From Okapia johnstoni (Eukaryota > Chordata > Mammalia > Artiodactyla > Giraffidae): 64,000 bases of DNA. The notes beneath the pieces are model-generated. The model did not search any database and had not been told where the DNA came from. It saw only the letters and a list, made by a program, of their open reading frames with translations. A program made the translations under genes and the position numbers. The stretch lies in the NCBI GenBank assembly GCA_024291935.2, contig CM044307.1:98275461-98339460 (forward strand). The letters run 5' to 3'. Each line of letters starts with the position of its first letter. The first letter of the stretch is position 1. Below are positions 34,559 through 46,137 of this stretch, in pieces.

Positions 34559-34926
34559 GGCAAACACATCCTAGCAGGAGGAGGATACAGTCTCACCCAG
34601 GATGTTCCTTGGGGGCTTCATGCCTTAAAAAGAAAACTCATATTTTGTCTTTCCTTCTGGACTAGTAGCTTGGGATAATTTCGTTTCTTCTAACCTTTTT
34701 ACTGTTTTCTTGTTTGAGAGACCTGAACCTGCAGAATATAAATGTAAGGGTGGAAATACAGATAAAACCCTTAAAAACAGAAATTCTGTGTGTCTGGAAG
34801 AGTGATCAGGTTGTTCCCTGACTCTCTATGATCATCAAGAAGAACGTCCTAGTGCTAAGACCCACCCTAGGTCATGTACAGTGAAAAATATAAGGCTCTT
34901 TTTAGGGCTGTGTATAAAGGCACATA

Positions 34927-35136
34927 GGGCTTCCCAGGTGGTGCAGTGGTAAAGAACCTGCCTACTAATACAGAAGATACCAGAGACACAGGTTCGATCC
35001 CTGGGTCGGGAAGATCCCCTGGAGTAGGAAATAGCAACCCACTCCAGGAGTCTTGCCTAGAAGATTCTATGGACAGAGGAGCCTGGTGGGCTACAGTCCA
35101 TGGGGTCACAAAGACTCAGATATGACTGAGCACATG
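34927..35136 (+). mobile_element. Bov-tA SINE
   Basis: Plus-strand copy with head GGGCTTCCCAGGTGGTGCAG, B box GGTTCGATCCC and full Bov-A unit. The 10-bp direct repeat AAGGCACATA flanks it (34,917-34,926 and 35,137-35,146). Confidence 0.95.
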
Positions 35137-35146
35137 AAGGCACATA

Positions 35147-36044
35147 CAAAAGTAACAGCCCTGATTTGCCCATGAATTTCACAGATGGAATAATCAGTTC
35201 ATTCTGTCATTCGTTCTCTGTCCCCACATTGCTCTGCTGTATTCTTTTCCCTTTCCAGTTTCTTCATTGCAGATGTCCCATCCATCTTCCCACACATGAT
35301 TTGGTAGTGTTATTCCTAAGATTGCCCTAATCACTGTGTCTGTCTCCAACACCCAGCATCAGGAATCCAAACCTCTTGCAGAGGAGGTAGAATGAAGTCA
35401 ACACACCCCCCCCCCCCATGCTGCCAAACATGCTGGCAGACATGCTGCCAAAAGTGATTGCAACCCTCCGTCCACACCGGCCATTAAGTGAAACGGGAGA
35501 GGAGAAACCTCCTGATTTTGTGTTTCCCCTCATTATTGACTGGGGCAGCAGGCTCTTCAATTTTTGTGTGTCAGCCCTTCTCAGTGATCATCTGGAGGTT
35601 CCTTGTTATGGATGCCATCAGATTTATAGGCTCAGTAGTCTTAGACCTGACCTGAGGCAAGTAGACATGGTTTTTGTTATTTCTTTTCAAAGCACTGTGG
35701 TTTTTTTCCCTTTTAAATTACAAGATTGCCTTGGGCTAATGATATTCCTGTCTAGGTTTGCTCATCTTCAAAATTCGGCTGCTTCTTGGTCGATGGTACC
35801 TCCCTTTCTGTTCATTTAGTTATCTGGACTATTTCTGGTGCAATTATCTGAGAATGGATGGCTAGAGCATAATGTCTATCTATAACTTTGATATGTGGCA
35901 GGAGGCATACAGGTTGCTACAGGTAACAGACATCAGCTGCAGTGGGGAACTAGATGACTGAGGTTTCTGAGAAACATTGAGTCCCTCTAGTCACTGGCAT
36001 CTGTCAGATAGAATTCAACAACCATCATTTATTCAGAGCCTATT
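35147..36044. other. Unassigned block with C12 run and small repeat
   Basis: Contains a C12 run (35,406-35,417) followed by three near-copies of CATGCTGCCAAA (35,417-35,452). The 133-codon plus frame at 35,418-35,819 starts inside that repeat and has no recognisable domain. Confidence 0.4.
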
Positions 36045-36237
36045 ATGTGTGGTGCATTTTGCACGATACTCACATCTCCATCTCTGTCTCCTCTGCTTCC
36101 CTCTTCCTTGTAAAGACCCTTGTGATTACATCAGATCTACCTGGATAATCCAGGCTAACCTCCCCATCTCAAGACTCTTTTGTATGATCACAGCTACAAA
36201 GTTCCTATTGCCATGTAGAGTATGTATCCACAGGTTC
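36045..36237 (-). mobile_element. MLT1-type LTR, left part
   Basis: Reverse-complement MLT1: GTAAAGACCCTTGTGATTAC, the ATCTACCTGGATAATCCAGG block, and TATTGCCATGTAGAGTATGT. It is interrupted at 36,238 by a solo LTR and resumes at 36,931. Confidence 0.7.
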
Positions 36238-36930
36238 TGTAACTGAAAGTGGGGTCTGCCTGCTTACCACTCTAAAGCCAATAATGAGACCACATTAGTG
36301 GAAAGGAAAGTTTGCTTTATTTTGGATGTGGGCAACCAGGCAGAGATGGGGGCTGGTGAGGGTGGTTATCGGGTTCAACGTCTGACTCCCCGCCCCCCAC
36401 CTCTTGTCCCAGTAGTGAGTGGGAAAGAGCTTTTACATATGAGGGGCAGGGGCTGCATGCAGACATGGTACAGTTAGCTCTGACAGTCATCTTGAAATCG
36501 GTCTTATAGTGGTCTGACCAGCATCACCTTGATTATTTTAAGTACAGTTAATCTTCAGTTCCTGAGTCAGTTTGTTCCCATTTCTCTGAGGCCAGTTCTT
36601 GGAATTGCAGTGGCTTTTGTCATGGCCACAGTCTAGTCATCATGTAGTTAACTTCTCCCTGTTAGGGGCTTCAGGATCTATTATATAAGGTAGTTCACAG
36701 CATATGGCTCAGAATATTATCCATCGCTCTTAAGAAGAAACTAAAGGTCCTCAACTTTGCTTAACGACTGAATGACTATCATTTTGTCCTGTTTGACGGC
36801 TTTCCTTTGTTTGTACATTTTCTCACTTCTCTGACTGAACTTACTCTTTGGCTAAAGTTTTATTGCAGACAAAAGGCAGGAGGAGGACTTGGTGGTGGGG
36901 ACAAGGACCATAGGGTTTGGCTCCATTTCA
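36238..36930 (-). mobile_element. Solo endogenous-retrovirus LTR
   Basis: A 693-bp unit with TG...CA ends (TGTAACTG ... CATTTCA), bounded by the 4-bp repeat GTTC (36,234-36,237 and 36,931-36,934) and sitting inside an MLT1 LTR whose sequence resumes on the other side. The minus strand has an AATAAAGC polyadenylation-type signal near 36,315-36,322, followed by about 80 bp to the CA end, which sets the orientation. A 4-bp target duplication suits class I (gamma-like) elements. No gag, pol or env remains, so it arose by LTR-LTR recombination. Family not identified. Confidence 0.7.
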
Positions 36931-36985
36931 GTTCCAGGGATTAGGATATGGCCATCTTTAGGGGACCATTGTACTGCCTACCATA
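36931..36985 (-). mobile_element. MLT1-type LTR, right part
   Basis: GTTCCAGGGATTAGGATATG and GGCCATCTTTAGGGGACCAT continue the MLT1 reverse complement exactly where the left part stopped at 36,237. This shows that the intervening LTR is a clean insertion. Confidence 0.7.
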
Positions 36986-37029
36986 CGTAGTCAGCTCGCA
37001 CCACCAGAATGATGGCAAGAACCTTAACC

Positions 37030-37095
37030 GTAACATGTATTCAGTTCCTACTGGGTTCCAGTTAGGTCTTATTCAGTGTTCATGGCCACTGTAAG
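37030..37095 (-). mobile_element. MIR SINE, left part
   Basis: ACATGTATTCAGTTCCTACT, GGGTTCCAGTTAGG and a following weakly matching stretch fit the 3' end of MIR in reverse. The element continues after the Bov-tA at 37,323. Confidence 0.55.
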
Positions 37096-37322
37096 TGGTG
37101 CTCAGTCGCTCAATTGTGTCCAGTTCTTTGCGGGCCCTAGGACTGTAGCCCACCGGGCTCTCTGTCCATGGGATTCTCCAGGCAAGAATACTGGAGTGGG
37201 TTGCCATGTCCTCCTCCAGGGGATCTTCCAGGCCCAGGGATTGAACCCACATATCTTACATCTCCTGAATTGGCATACCAATGGATGCCATATGGCATAC
37301 CAATGGCATACCATCTGGGAAG
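37096..37322 (-). mobile_element. Bov-tA SINE with internal duplication
   Basis: Reverse-complement copy flanked by the 7-bp repeat CTGTAAG (37,089-37,095 and 37,323-37,329). In the tRNA-like head, GGCATACCAATGG is repeated (37,272-37,312), an extra duplication not present in the other copies here. Confidence 0.93.
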
Positions 37323-37600
37323 CTGTAAGGGTAGGTAAGGTTATCCTTATTTTACAGTTGAAAGCACTGAGGCTTGGAGAAGTTAAATAACTTGTCTCAA
37401 GTCATGCAGCTAGTTGGCCACAGACAAAGGATAAGAATCCATGCTGTTTGTGGCCATTACGACAGTCACTGCGTTGTTAGTACACAGAGGCTTAGGTGAA
37501 AAGAGGGTGCTTTCTCTGGGTCATGTTGGTAGTCAGTAGCTGGGTCAGCATTCGGACTATATCTCTGACTCCAAAGCCTCCCGCCGAAATGCTCTTCTGC
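37323..37600 (-). mobile_element. MIR SINE, right part
   Basis: TTATTTTACAGTTGAAAGCA, CTGAGGCTTGGAGAAGTTAA, TAACTTGTCTCAAGTCATGC and AGCTAGTTGGC are the reverse MIR core. A second weaker reverse MIR-like stretch follows (GGTAGTCAGTAGCTGGGTCA; CTCTGACTCCAAAGCCTCC). Confidence 0.7.
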
Positions 37601-40600
37601 CTGTGCTGGTGATCCCGGACCTCTGTTCTGAGATTTTTGTTTTCGGTTCTGGTTACGGTGACCTTTGTTTTGTTGATTTGCTCTGATTCCCTTTCTGGGT
37701 GGTCTTTATGTACTGATGAAGGCAGGTGGAGAATGTTGTCCCTCAGGTTGGGGTGTCACGGGGCTGAGAGTGAGTGGGTAAAAGCCGTTGGTGCAGGGCA
37801 GCTGAGCTCTTCTGGATGGTGGCTGCTACTCTGCTCATGTGAGGTTTGTTCTTGGCATGGCTTCTTGTAGGTAAATGTGCCAACGCTGTCTCATATGGAG
37901 TGGAGACCCTGCCTCATGATGAATTTTAAACACGATCCCTGTGATGGAAGGCTAATGTTTTATGGAACCAGCCACAATTTAGTTACCATAACAACTTGCT
38001 AATACTCATTCTGTCTTGGCTTACTGCCTCCAAATGTGATGGACAGCAGTCATTCTGGCCAGCTGAAATGGACCCGCACCTTCTTCTTGTCAGGCGTGTT
38101 GATAAATGACTGTTTCATGACACACGTTTCAAAGTCATCACTTTTTGTATATGTCTGACCTTCCCGTAAGCTGCAGGTTGTATAAAGAGCAGTGGTTGGA
38201 GTAACACACTGCCATTGTGCTGCTTTTCTGTTCTGAGCTATTTTATCGTAAAACAGTGTGTGTGTTTTGGGTGTGTGTTGTGTGTATGTGTGTGTAGGGC
38301 AGGGGAGGGGTGGTGAGGAGAGAAATAAGTACATGGTTGAATCCAAGTCTTGGAGCAGAATATTATAGTACTGTAGTAGTGTATTTATGTCATCTGCCCT
38401 GACCCCAAAGCTTGAAATAATGTTACTAAATTCAATCTCATTCTTTATGCAGTAAATTTGACATGCTCTGGAAAAGGTGTGGGTGGTACAATAGAAGAGA
38501 GGGTTCCTTTCTTTCATTTAAGTGTTACAAATGCACCAACTATTTATGTCCAGTGTTGCCTTGATGATAAATAACCTGTAGTAGAATTTGAATTTTTTCA
38601 TATGGGGAAATAGCTGGGTTGGTGGGAATTTGAGGAAAGGCAGACATCAGGATTTTATTTTCTATTCTAGTAGGTAGGAGAGTGTTCTTTCCGTTCAGGA
38701 AGGGTTAATAGGTTTTCCTTAGAGGGGATCAGGGAAGGAAAAGGCTGGGTAATGATGCGTTCTTTATTCCTCTCTGGGAGATGCAGAATCTATATTCACA
38801 TTCCAAGGCTCTGAAAAGTCCAGTGGCAGAGAAACCTATTTAATTAACTGTTTCACTCAGCCGTGGGGGCCATGGGAGCCCCCTTTCTAGCAGAGCATCT
38901 GTGAGTATCTCATAGAACACTGTTTGGGAAATGGTGCTTTTAGAGCAGTAATGATGACGAGGAAACCAAAGTCGAAATTTCGCCTTCTGTTCCTAACCGT
39001 CTCTGTAGTGATTCAGCTACAGGACAGGTTCAATACTGTACTTTGATTCTTCTTTGTGTGCAGACACATTTTCTCTGTTTCCCTCCCCGGATGTTAACAT
39101 GGCATTTCTTATGATTTGTGCCACCTGGTGCTCCATCTTGGCATTGACTTTGGGCACTTTGTACAGCATTCTATTTAGCTGCTGTTTCTCTAAGTATGTG
39201 AGCTTATTGCTATGGAAGATTGGGAATCTCCTTTGAAGAGTTCCAAGAATAAGTAGTGATCATCTTTTTTATGGGATGTCTGGAGGTCAGTCTTCTAGGA
39301 AACCCATAATGCAGCCACAAAAATCTGTATTTTTATTCTTACCATTTCATGAAAACGTGAAAGTCTAGTGCTTAATAATAAATTCTAAGCTCTTTGTATA
39401 CATTGGAGAAAATCTTAGAATAAGTTAGTTATACCTCTCTTTCTCTAATGATGAAAAGACTCATGTCTAAGAAAACTGGCTCTAGAATTTGGATCTCCCA
39501 AATCCCTAAACATGTATTTCTGTGTTTTGTTATTGGTAATCTTAAGAAAGTTAGGGAAGCAGAAATAGTTATGAAAGGGATATTAAACCCCTCTTGATGG
39601 CAGCCCCTTTTTTAAGAGATAAGCTGGAAAGATCCTCATTCTTGTTGGCTCTCTAAGGCACTGACTCTTTAAGATACTAAGGAATAGAATTTTTAAGATA
39701 ATTGCTTTCATGCATGCTTATTCAAGATATTATCCAGTGTTATATGATTTTCTCCCAATCCCAGAGTTGGAAGGAAGCATATTTGAGTAACTTGTTATGT
39801 AGGAATAAAGTCATTGACTGCTGTTGACTCACCAGATGTTCTCAGATCCATCCCCAACCCAGCTGGCTTGCTGGATTATTTGACCACAGTCGTGGAGAGC
39901 TAGTGGTCAGTGTATTGTATGTGATTTAGCAGAGTCAGTAGCTTTTTAAATTCAGAACAGCCTTTGTGTACTGTGTTGTCTACTCATGGTTAACATTATC
40001 CAAATAACAATGCCATGCCATGGTTTTGAGACAGTTGTTAAATCTGTCTGCTGAAGCTTTCCTGTATCCCATTTGTTAGAATTTAATATGCTTCTCTCTT
40101 CCTTTCTTTCTTTAAATTTTTCCCCCTACAGTAGCATTGTATGAAATTTTTTAATTGATATTTGCATTCTGGTTAAAAAAATGGATTTATCCAGTACTGT
40201 CTATATTGTTAGCTAAAGTAATTGTATGCTAGGATAACTTGATAATGGAGCACCCAAATGTATACTTACAAATTTCAAGTATTTTCTCTTTTGTTGATAG
40301 AAATTAGAGCTTAATGGCAACAAGCAGATAATAACCCAAGATGTGTGGAAATATTGGGGTATTGTACACAGCCCAGGGGAAAGAGCCACTTGTGTGTATG
40401 ACTGCTAAAATGCTGACTTTGTTTATTTTCAATAAACATAGTAACTGGTTTCATATGAGTATATAATTTCTTGGAAGAAATTAGAAAGAACTGGAGTAAA
40501 GTGGAACATATATAAGACACATATATTTACCCACTAAAGATACACTTCCTGGTATGTAGTCACTCAATTTTTATTTTTAGGAAGGAAAATCAGATGAAGA

Positions 40601-41238
40601 CAATGTGTTAAAAATCCTTCTTGGCTTCAGAAATGTTAGTACTTTGCATATTTTCTTAGGTGCAGTTAACATAGTTACTCATTTCCTGGCATGATATGCT
40701 GAAAGTATGTCTTTAGGATGATTAAAATGAGAAGGAGAAGGAATATAGGGATCAGGCTTTTGGAAAATTATCTCCCAAGGCAGGATAGACAAAGAAAGAC
40801 ATCATCTGTGTTGCTTCAGTGAAGCTATAAAAATAAGGCATGCTGTGGGCATGAATAGGAACCCAGTGAAAGTCAGATATCATAAAGACAAGAAATGTGT
40901 TGACACTGTACTTTCACATGCTCCATTTTTATCTTAATTTTTTTGTTCTGATCAGCAGCTGGGCTGAAGACTTTCTCTTTTATATCATTAAGTCCTTGGT
41001 TGGTTAGTGAGTGTGGTTTAGCTTTTTCAGTCTGATCAGCATTGTTTGTCACTGATAGAATTGAGTTATAGAAGGACCATCCCCTGAAATTCACTGAGTT
41101 CCAAGTATGCCCTTTGAGTGGGCATCCAGGTGCTCCTGTTGAGCACCCCACAGTCTGAACAGCCTTCCAGAGGGCCCATGCACTGTGGGAGCCTAAAGAT
41201 GAGTGTCAGTTGCTGCAAGGGGGAGGGTTTATGTCAAG
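37601..41238. other. Long block with few recognisable repeats
   Basis: No SINE or LINE called for over 3.5 kb. Contains a TG-rich microsatellite (38,255-38,297), which seeds the C-terminal-looking part of the 155-codon minus frame at 38,050-38,517; I do not accept that frame. No coding exon recognised. Confidence 0.4.
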
Positions 41239-41565
41239 AGAAGTCTTCAGAGGAGGAGATGATGTTTGAGTTGAGTCTCAGAGGATTTATAACAGTTTGC
41301 AAGAGGTATGGAGGGATAAATCAGTAGGGCTCTGAAAATATACTCGGAGTGCTACATGGCTGCAGTCTAGAGAGCATGATTGGCAGGGAGCAATAGTCAA
41401 GTGTCCAAAGGCAGATAGGGATGGTATCACATGGAGCTTTCTGTGCTATGCTAAGGGTTTAGAACACGTGGCACTGGAGAGAGCGATGACCTTGCGTCTT
41501 CTAAGGGTAAATGCTACAGGGGAGTGGGGATTGATCAGGAGAGGGCTGAGACTTGAGAGTACCTC
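41239..41565 (+). mobile_element. L3/CR1-like LINE relic
   Basis: Loose L3 order on the plus strand: GAGTTGAGTCTCAGAGGATT, AGCATGATTGGCAGGGAGC, the TATGCTAAGGGTTTAGAAC block and CACTGGAGAGAGCGATGACC. Boundaries approximate. Confidence 0.4.
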
Positions 41566-41589
41566 TTCTTAGCGACCCCATGTAAAATT

Positions 41590-41755
41590 TTCCAGGCCTG
41601 GACTAAACCCATCATGAAGGCCTCACCCTCAGGACCTCCTTGAACCCTAATCACTTATTGAGGGCCGCATTTCAATACCATGACATTGCGGGTTCAGGCT
41701 TCAGCATAGTGTTTTCAGGGGATTCAGTTCTGCCCTAGTTACTGGGATCAAGAAG
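41590..41755 (-). mobile_element. MaLR LTR fragment (MLT/MST type)
   Basis: CATCATGAAGGCCTCACCCT, ACCTCCTTGAACCCTAATCA and the CATTTCAATACCATGACATT block resemble the end of a MaLR LTR in reverse. Strongly diverged. Confidence 0.4.
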
Positions 41756-42325
41756 TCTGAATTAAGGTGTTCACTGCCTTTATGCCCTGCTTTTACATTC
41801 TACCATTTCCAGACCAGTCTTCACGGTCGTCTCAAGCTGGTTCTGCTGGGTGTTTTAGGTATCTTGAAGAGCCGTTCATTAATTGACTCATCATACAGCC
41901 ACAGAACTAGGATTTAGAAGCCAGTAAGATAATTTGGTGCTTTAAAAGCTTGTGGAGCATAGCTGTACTTTCTTAACTGGGAGGGAAAGCACATGCAGAT
42001 TGTAACAATGGGAGTAACTGTCTCTTAGGGAATGGGAATCTGGAAGGCATAGAATAGGGTCTGGCAAAAAGGCTCCTCTCCAAGATCCCTTTCGAGGCCC
42101 ATATAACACTTGATGTGCTGCTGAAATTGACATTGCATCATGATGAGATTGTATCCTTTGATTAAGTTAATGACTGAGTTAATCTTCACCATAAACATGG
42201 ATAATTTCCCTTCAGGTATGGTCCTGTATTTAAAGGACGGCTGTTAATTTAATTACTTTTAGTTAGTATCATTTTTTTCTCTAATGCTCAAACACACATT
42301 TTTCCACATTAAAAAAACCTTTGAG

Positions 42326-42525
42326 GGCTTCCCTGGTGGCTCAGTGGTAAAGAATCAGCCTGCCAATGCAGGAGACACAGGGTCAATCCCTGATTTGGGA
42401 AGATTCCCACATGCCACAGGACAACTAAGCCCATGCACCACAGCTATTGAACCTGTGCTCTGCAACTAGAGAAAGACCCACAGGGCAATGCAGATCCAGC
42501 ACAGCCATAAATAAATACATAAAAT
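42326..42525 (+). mobile_element. CHR-2 tRNA-derived SINE
   Basis: Plus-strand CHR-2: GGCTTCCCTGGTGGCTCAGT, the tRNA-like B box region (GGGTCAATCCC), CACATGCCACAGGACAACTA, and a 3' end CAGCCATAAATAAATACATA. Confidence 0.88.
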
Positions 42526-42689
42526 TATAGAAAGAAATCTCTGATGTATCTTAAAATCAATGATGCATTATGGTTCCTTGATGGTTTTTTTCTTTTCTTC
42601 CCTTTTATTGTATATTTTATATTGTTAATTTTATTCTTGTAACAGTATACAATTGATGGCACAGACATTTAATGAGATGTAGTATTAAA

Positions 42690-42825
42690 AGCTATGATAA
42701 TATGTACCTACGTGAGCTCTTTCCATACTGTCTCATTTAATGCTCACAGTGACCCTGTTATCATGCTCAATTTACAGAAGGTTTAGTGATGTTAAGTTAC
42801 TTGCTCAAGGTTGTTTTTTCTTTAT
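42690..42825 (-). mobile_element. MIR SINE fragment
   Basis: Reverse MIR: TCTCATTTAATGCTCACAGT, GACCCTGTTATCATGCTCAA, TTTACAGAAGGTTTAGTGAT, AAGTTACTTGCTCAAGGTT. Confidence 0.75.
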
Positions 42826-42829
42826 TTAA

Positions 42830-43630
42830 TTTCTCCGTGAAATAAACCCATTTTTCTTAGAAGGCCAGGCCACACATCTTTTAGTAACTCTCTAAGGCTG
42901 CATATTTTAGAGGAAAATGCTGAGGAGTTTTTCTCTTAATTTTGTATGAATTTGAATCACATAGTTGTTGGAGGAAAAGTCTATCTTCTTGTTTTTGCTG
43001 ATGTCCCAAATGAATTATACAGTAGTTTTATCCTTCAGGGTATTAGAAGAGATCTTTGAGGACAGCTGAAATGACACATCTGGCTTCTTCCTACTCCAGT
43101 CTTCTAAATTCTGTAGCTGAGACTCCCGAGGTCTTGCTTGCAGGCTTAGTCTCATCCCTGTCTCTAAGGGGAATCTCCTAGTCAGAGGGAATTTCAGAAA
43201 GCCAGGCAATTATCTTGATTGGCTAAGCATAAAATTAGCCATGATTCTTGTCCTGCTCTTTACAAAGTCTGGGTTCCATTCACTGGGTTCTCTTGTGAAC
43301 AAGCTTTGAACCTAGTGTTAGTAGCTGTGTCTGCATTATCTCAGCATGTCAGAGCCTCTGCCCAGGTCTTCCAGCACTTCCAGGCAGTGCCTGTTTTCAT
43401 CCTCCCTGATAAAGGCCTGGGTCTTCTATATCTGGACTTGTTCTTTGGTGCCAGACCCTTCGACCCACCTGCCTTTCTTTGGGGAAAGTCTACATGAGCT
43501 CTGCTGGCATTGCCTGGCCCTGCCTGTTGAAGATAGTGGCTGGGTCCTGGCCTCAGTTCTTTTTTCTCTCTGCCCTGGGCTCTGATTCAGACGTCGGAGA
43601 TGCTACCTTGAACACTACTCAACTTAGCCT
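42830..43630. other. Unassigned block
   Basis: No repeat assigned. Overlapping plus-strand frames (92 and 79 codons at 43,219-43,585) have balanced composition but no recognisable domain and no convincing splice sites around them. Confidence 0.35.
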
Positions 43631-43631
43631 T

Positions 43632-43870
43632 CACCTAGTACTCTTGCCTGGAAAATCCCATGGACAGAGGAGCCTGGTAGGCTGCAGTCCATGGCGTCGC
43701 GAAGAGTTGGACACCACTGAGCGACTTCACTTTCACTTTTCACTTTCGTGCATTGGAGAAGGAAATGGCGACCCACTCCAGTATTCTTGCCTGGAGAATC
43801 CCAGGGATGGGCAAGCCTGGTGGGCTGCCGTCTATGGGGTTGCACAGAGTCAGACACGACTAAGAGACTT

Positions 43871-43872
<2 letters not shown>
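43632..43872 (+). mobile_element. Bov-A2 dimeric SINE
   Basis: Two Bov-A monomers joined by the CACTTTCACTTTTCACTTTC linker. The second monomer ends AGACACGACTAAGAGACTTA and runs directly into a (CAG)10 tail. The long frames on both strands here, including poly-Ala/Ser/Leu stretches, are repeat shadows. Confidence 0.94.

Positions 43873-43902
<30 letters not shown>
43873..43902 (+). repeat. (CAG)10 tail of Bov-A2
   Basis: Ten perfect CAG units at the 3' end of the Bov-A2 SINE. Other Bov-A2 copies here have three to five units (8,880; 61,397), so this one is expanded and likely to vary between animals. Confidence 0.97.
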
Positions 43903-43905
<3 letters not shown>

Positions 43906-44039
43906 TCATGCTCTCCAGAATCTACCTCTCACTTTTCCAACAGTTTTGTTCTATCCACTGCTATATCAAACTTCCTATATTATAGTATTCCTTTTTATTA
44001 CTGTATTATGACTTCTGTATTTGTATATTTGTCTGATCT

Positions 44040-44145
44040 TGGCTAGTACATTCTAAGTCCCTTGAACATGGGACCATGTTTTTTATCTTTAGATACTCCT
44101 GTAGTAACTTGGACATAGGAAGCATAATGAATGAAGGGTAGTAGA
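44040..44145 (+). mobile_element. Possible L2 LINE 3' end
   Basis: TAGTACATTCTAAGTCCCTT, GAACATGGGACCATGTTTTT and GAAGCATAATGAATGAA loosely follow the L2 3' end. Weak. Confidence 0.35.
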
Positions 44146-44509
44146 GCTAATAACTGTTAGGCATCCAGTGTGTACCTGATGATTGAAGGCTCATAATAAA
44201 CAGAAAAGCATTCGCAGGAAGTTGTCCCTGATCATATAATCTATGCCTTATGGGTTCATGTGTTTTGTCTTTGGAATAATGCTCTTTAGGTTTTGGGTAT
44301 TTGGTTATATATCTCTCTAATCCATTCTGTGTATCATCTATTAACTCATTTACCTAGAATTTTGCTGTTTTTCAATTTCTGGGCACATATTTTATGCATA
44401 ATTTATGCATGAAGTGTATGTGCACATATACACTGTATAGCCTTTCTGTATAAGTGAAGGTTTATAATGGTTTGAGTTTTTTTGTAGTTCAGGTACTTTA
44501 GAACTGTTT

Positions 44510-44628
44510 GAATGTATCACTAGAATATAAGCTCATGGGAGCAGTGGCTTTTGTCAGTTTATTTCTGTATGCCCAGTTCCTAGAACAATGGGTAACACAA
44601 GGTGGAAGCTCAATAAATATTGAAAAGT
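44510..44628 (+). mobile_element. L2 LINE 3' end
   Basis: ATCACTAGAATATAAGCTCA, the GGGAGCAGTGGCTTTTGTC block, TGTATGCCCAGTTCCTAGAA and GCTCAATAAATATTGA follow the L2 3' terminus closely. Confidence 0.75.
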
Positions 44629-44677
44629 GAAAGTCTAACACTCTCAGCTTTTCTCGGGAGAAAAAAACTTCAGATAG

Positions 44678-45060
44678 GGTATATATTTTTTTACATTTTA
44701 TTTTTAATTGAAGGATAATTTTGCAGGATTGTGTTGATTTCTGCCATATGTCAACATGGATCAGCTATAGGTACACATATGTCCCCTCACTCTTGAACTT
44801 CTCTCCCACCTCCCACCCCATCCCACCCCTCTAGGTTGTCACAGAACACCAATTTGAGCTCCCTGAGCAAACTCCCACTGGCTATCTATTTTACATATGG
44901 TAGTGTATGTGTTTCCATGCTACTCTCCCCATTGCACACCCTCTCATCCCTACCCCCCTCCATGTCTACAAGTCTGTTCTCTGTGTCTGCATCTCCATTG
45001 CTGCCCTGCTAATAGATTCATCATACCATCTTTCTAGACTCCATAAATACATTATGTTGT
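44678..45060 (-). mobile_element. L1 3' UTR fragment
   Basis: Reverse bovine-type L1 3' end: TTTTTAATTGAAGGATAATT, CTCCCACCTCCCACCCCATC, CACCCCTCTAGGTTGTCACA, GGCTATCTATTTTACATATG, and CATCTTTCTAGACTCCATAA. Truncated before ORF2. Confidence 0.88.
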
Positions 45061-46137
45061 TTGCAGTTTGATTCAACTTTAATTTCCCAGTTGCCTGAGC
45101 TTATACACTCTTGTGTTTGGATTGGAACATGGAGCAGGTTGTATTCTGGGCTATAATCATAGAGGCTTTCTCTTGAAAGAAGTGAAGTTTTGTGCATTGT
45201 GAAGTGAAAGTTTTATCTTAATCAATGAGGCAAACCACTTTTTTTCAATTTATAGTTTGTTTGAAAATGGTCACTAGGTCTCTGTGCCTGCTATTATGAT
45301 CTTTACAACAAACTCAGTGATAATTGGTTCTTCCTCAAATATGAACAAACACAAACAGAAGGGACATAAACCTGTAATTGCATAGCTGAGACTTAAGGCT
45401 AGAAAGATTGTTTAATATGTATTTCGCATACATAAATGAGATTAGAAATGAGAAACTCTGTCATCTGCACTTGCTCCAGCCCAATTCTTGTTCATTAATA
45501 TGAAAGACGGTTCATTCTCTTTTGGAGCATTGCCATTATAAAAATAAATGTCAATATGTTTCATACTTGCAGAATTTTAGCACTTGTCTACAAAATGCCA
45601 AAGGATGACTACACCAGTTCTTCTGGGTGTGGGCTGTGTATTCACAGTAGAATGACATCAATTACAAAAATGTAAGCTTGTGCTCTTAGAGGAGTTTCCT
45701 AATTGCAGTGGTTATTTAATTACACCAAATGCTTTGTTGACTGGCAAATTCTAAGAAGAAATATAGGAACAGACTAACTGAGAACAGTTTTGGAGGTTTT
45801 CTCTCTACCACTTGCTCCCCTCTAGATCCAGTTCTTTATTTTTTTAATTTTCCTTCTGACTTGTCTAACTCTTTCTCTCTTCAATCATTTTCCCCTTTGC
45901 CTTGCACTGAGCAGCATGGACATTACTTTGTCCCAATGGTGGCATAGGGATTTAATAAGATTGCTGACCTCTGGTGACTTCTTAATACCTTATTATATGG
46001 TATATAATATGAGAGAATATGGTATATTCTCTCTCTTATATATATCTGGCTTACAGGAAGACGATATTAGTCCCAAACTGGTCTTATATGCGAGGTACCT
46101 GTGAATTCCTAGCTTTGGGAACAGACAGGTCAGTTTC
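45061..46137. other. Unassigned block
   Basis: No repeat family or gene assigned. AT-rich presumed intron. Confidence 0.35.

Noticed and set aside
38050..38517. 155-codon minus-strand frame
   Set aside because: It spans a TG microsatellite, shows no domain, and lacks splice sites or promoter features.
43479..43985. 168-codon frame ending in poly-Ala
   Set aside because: It runs through a Bov-A2 SINE and its CAG tail. Repeat shadow, not a polyalanine protein.
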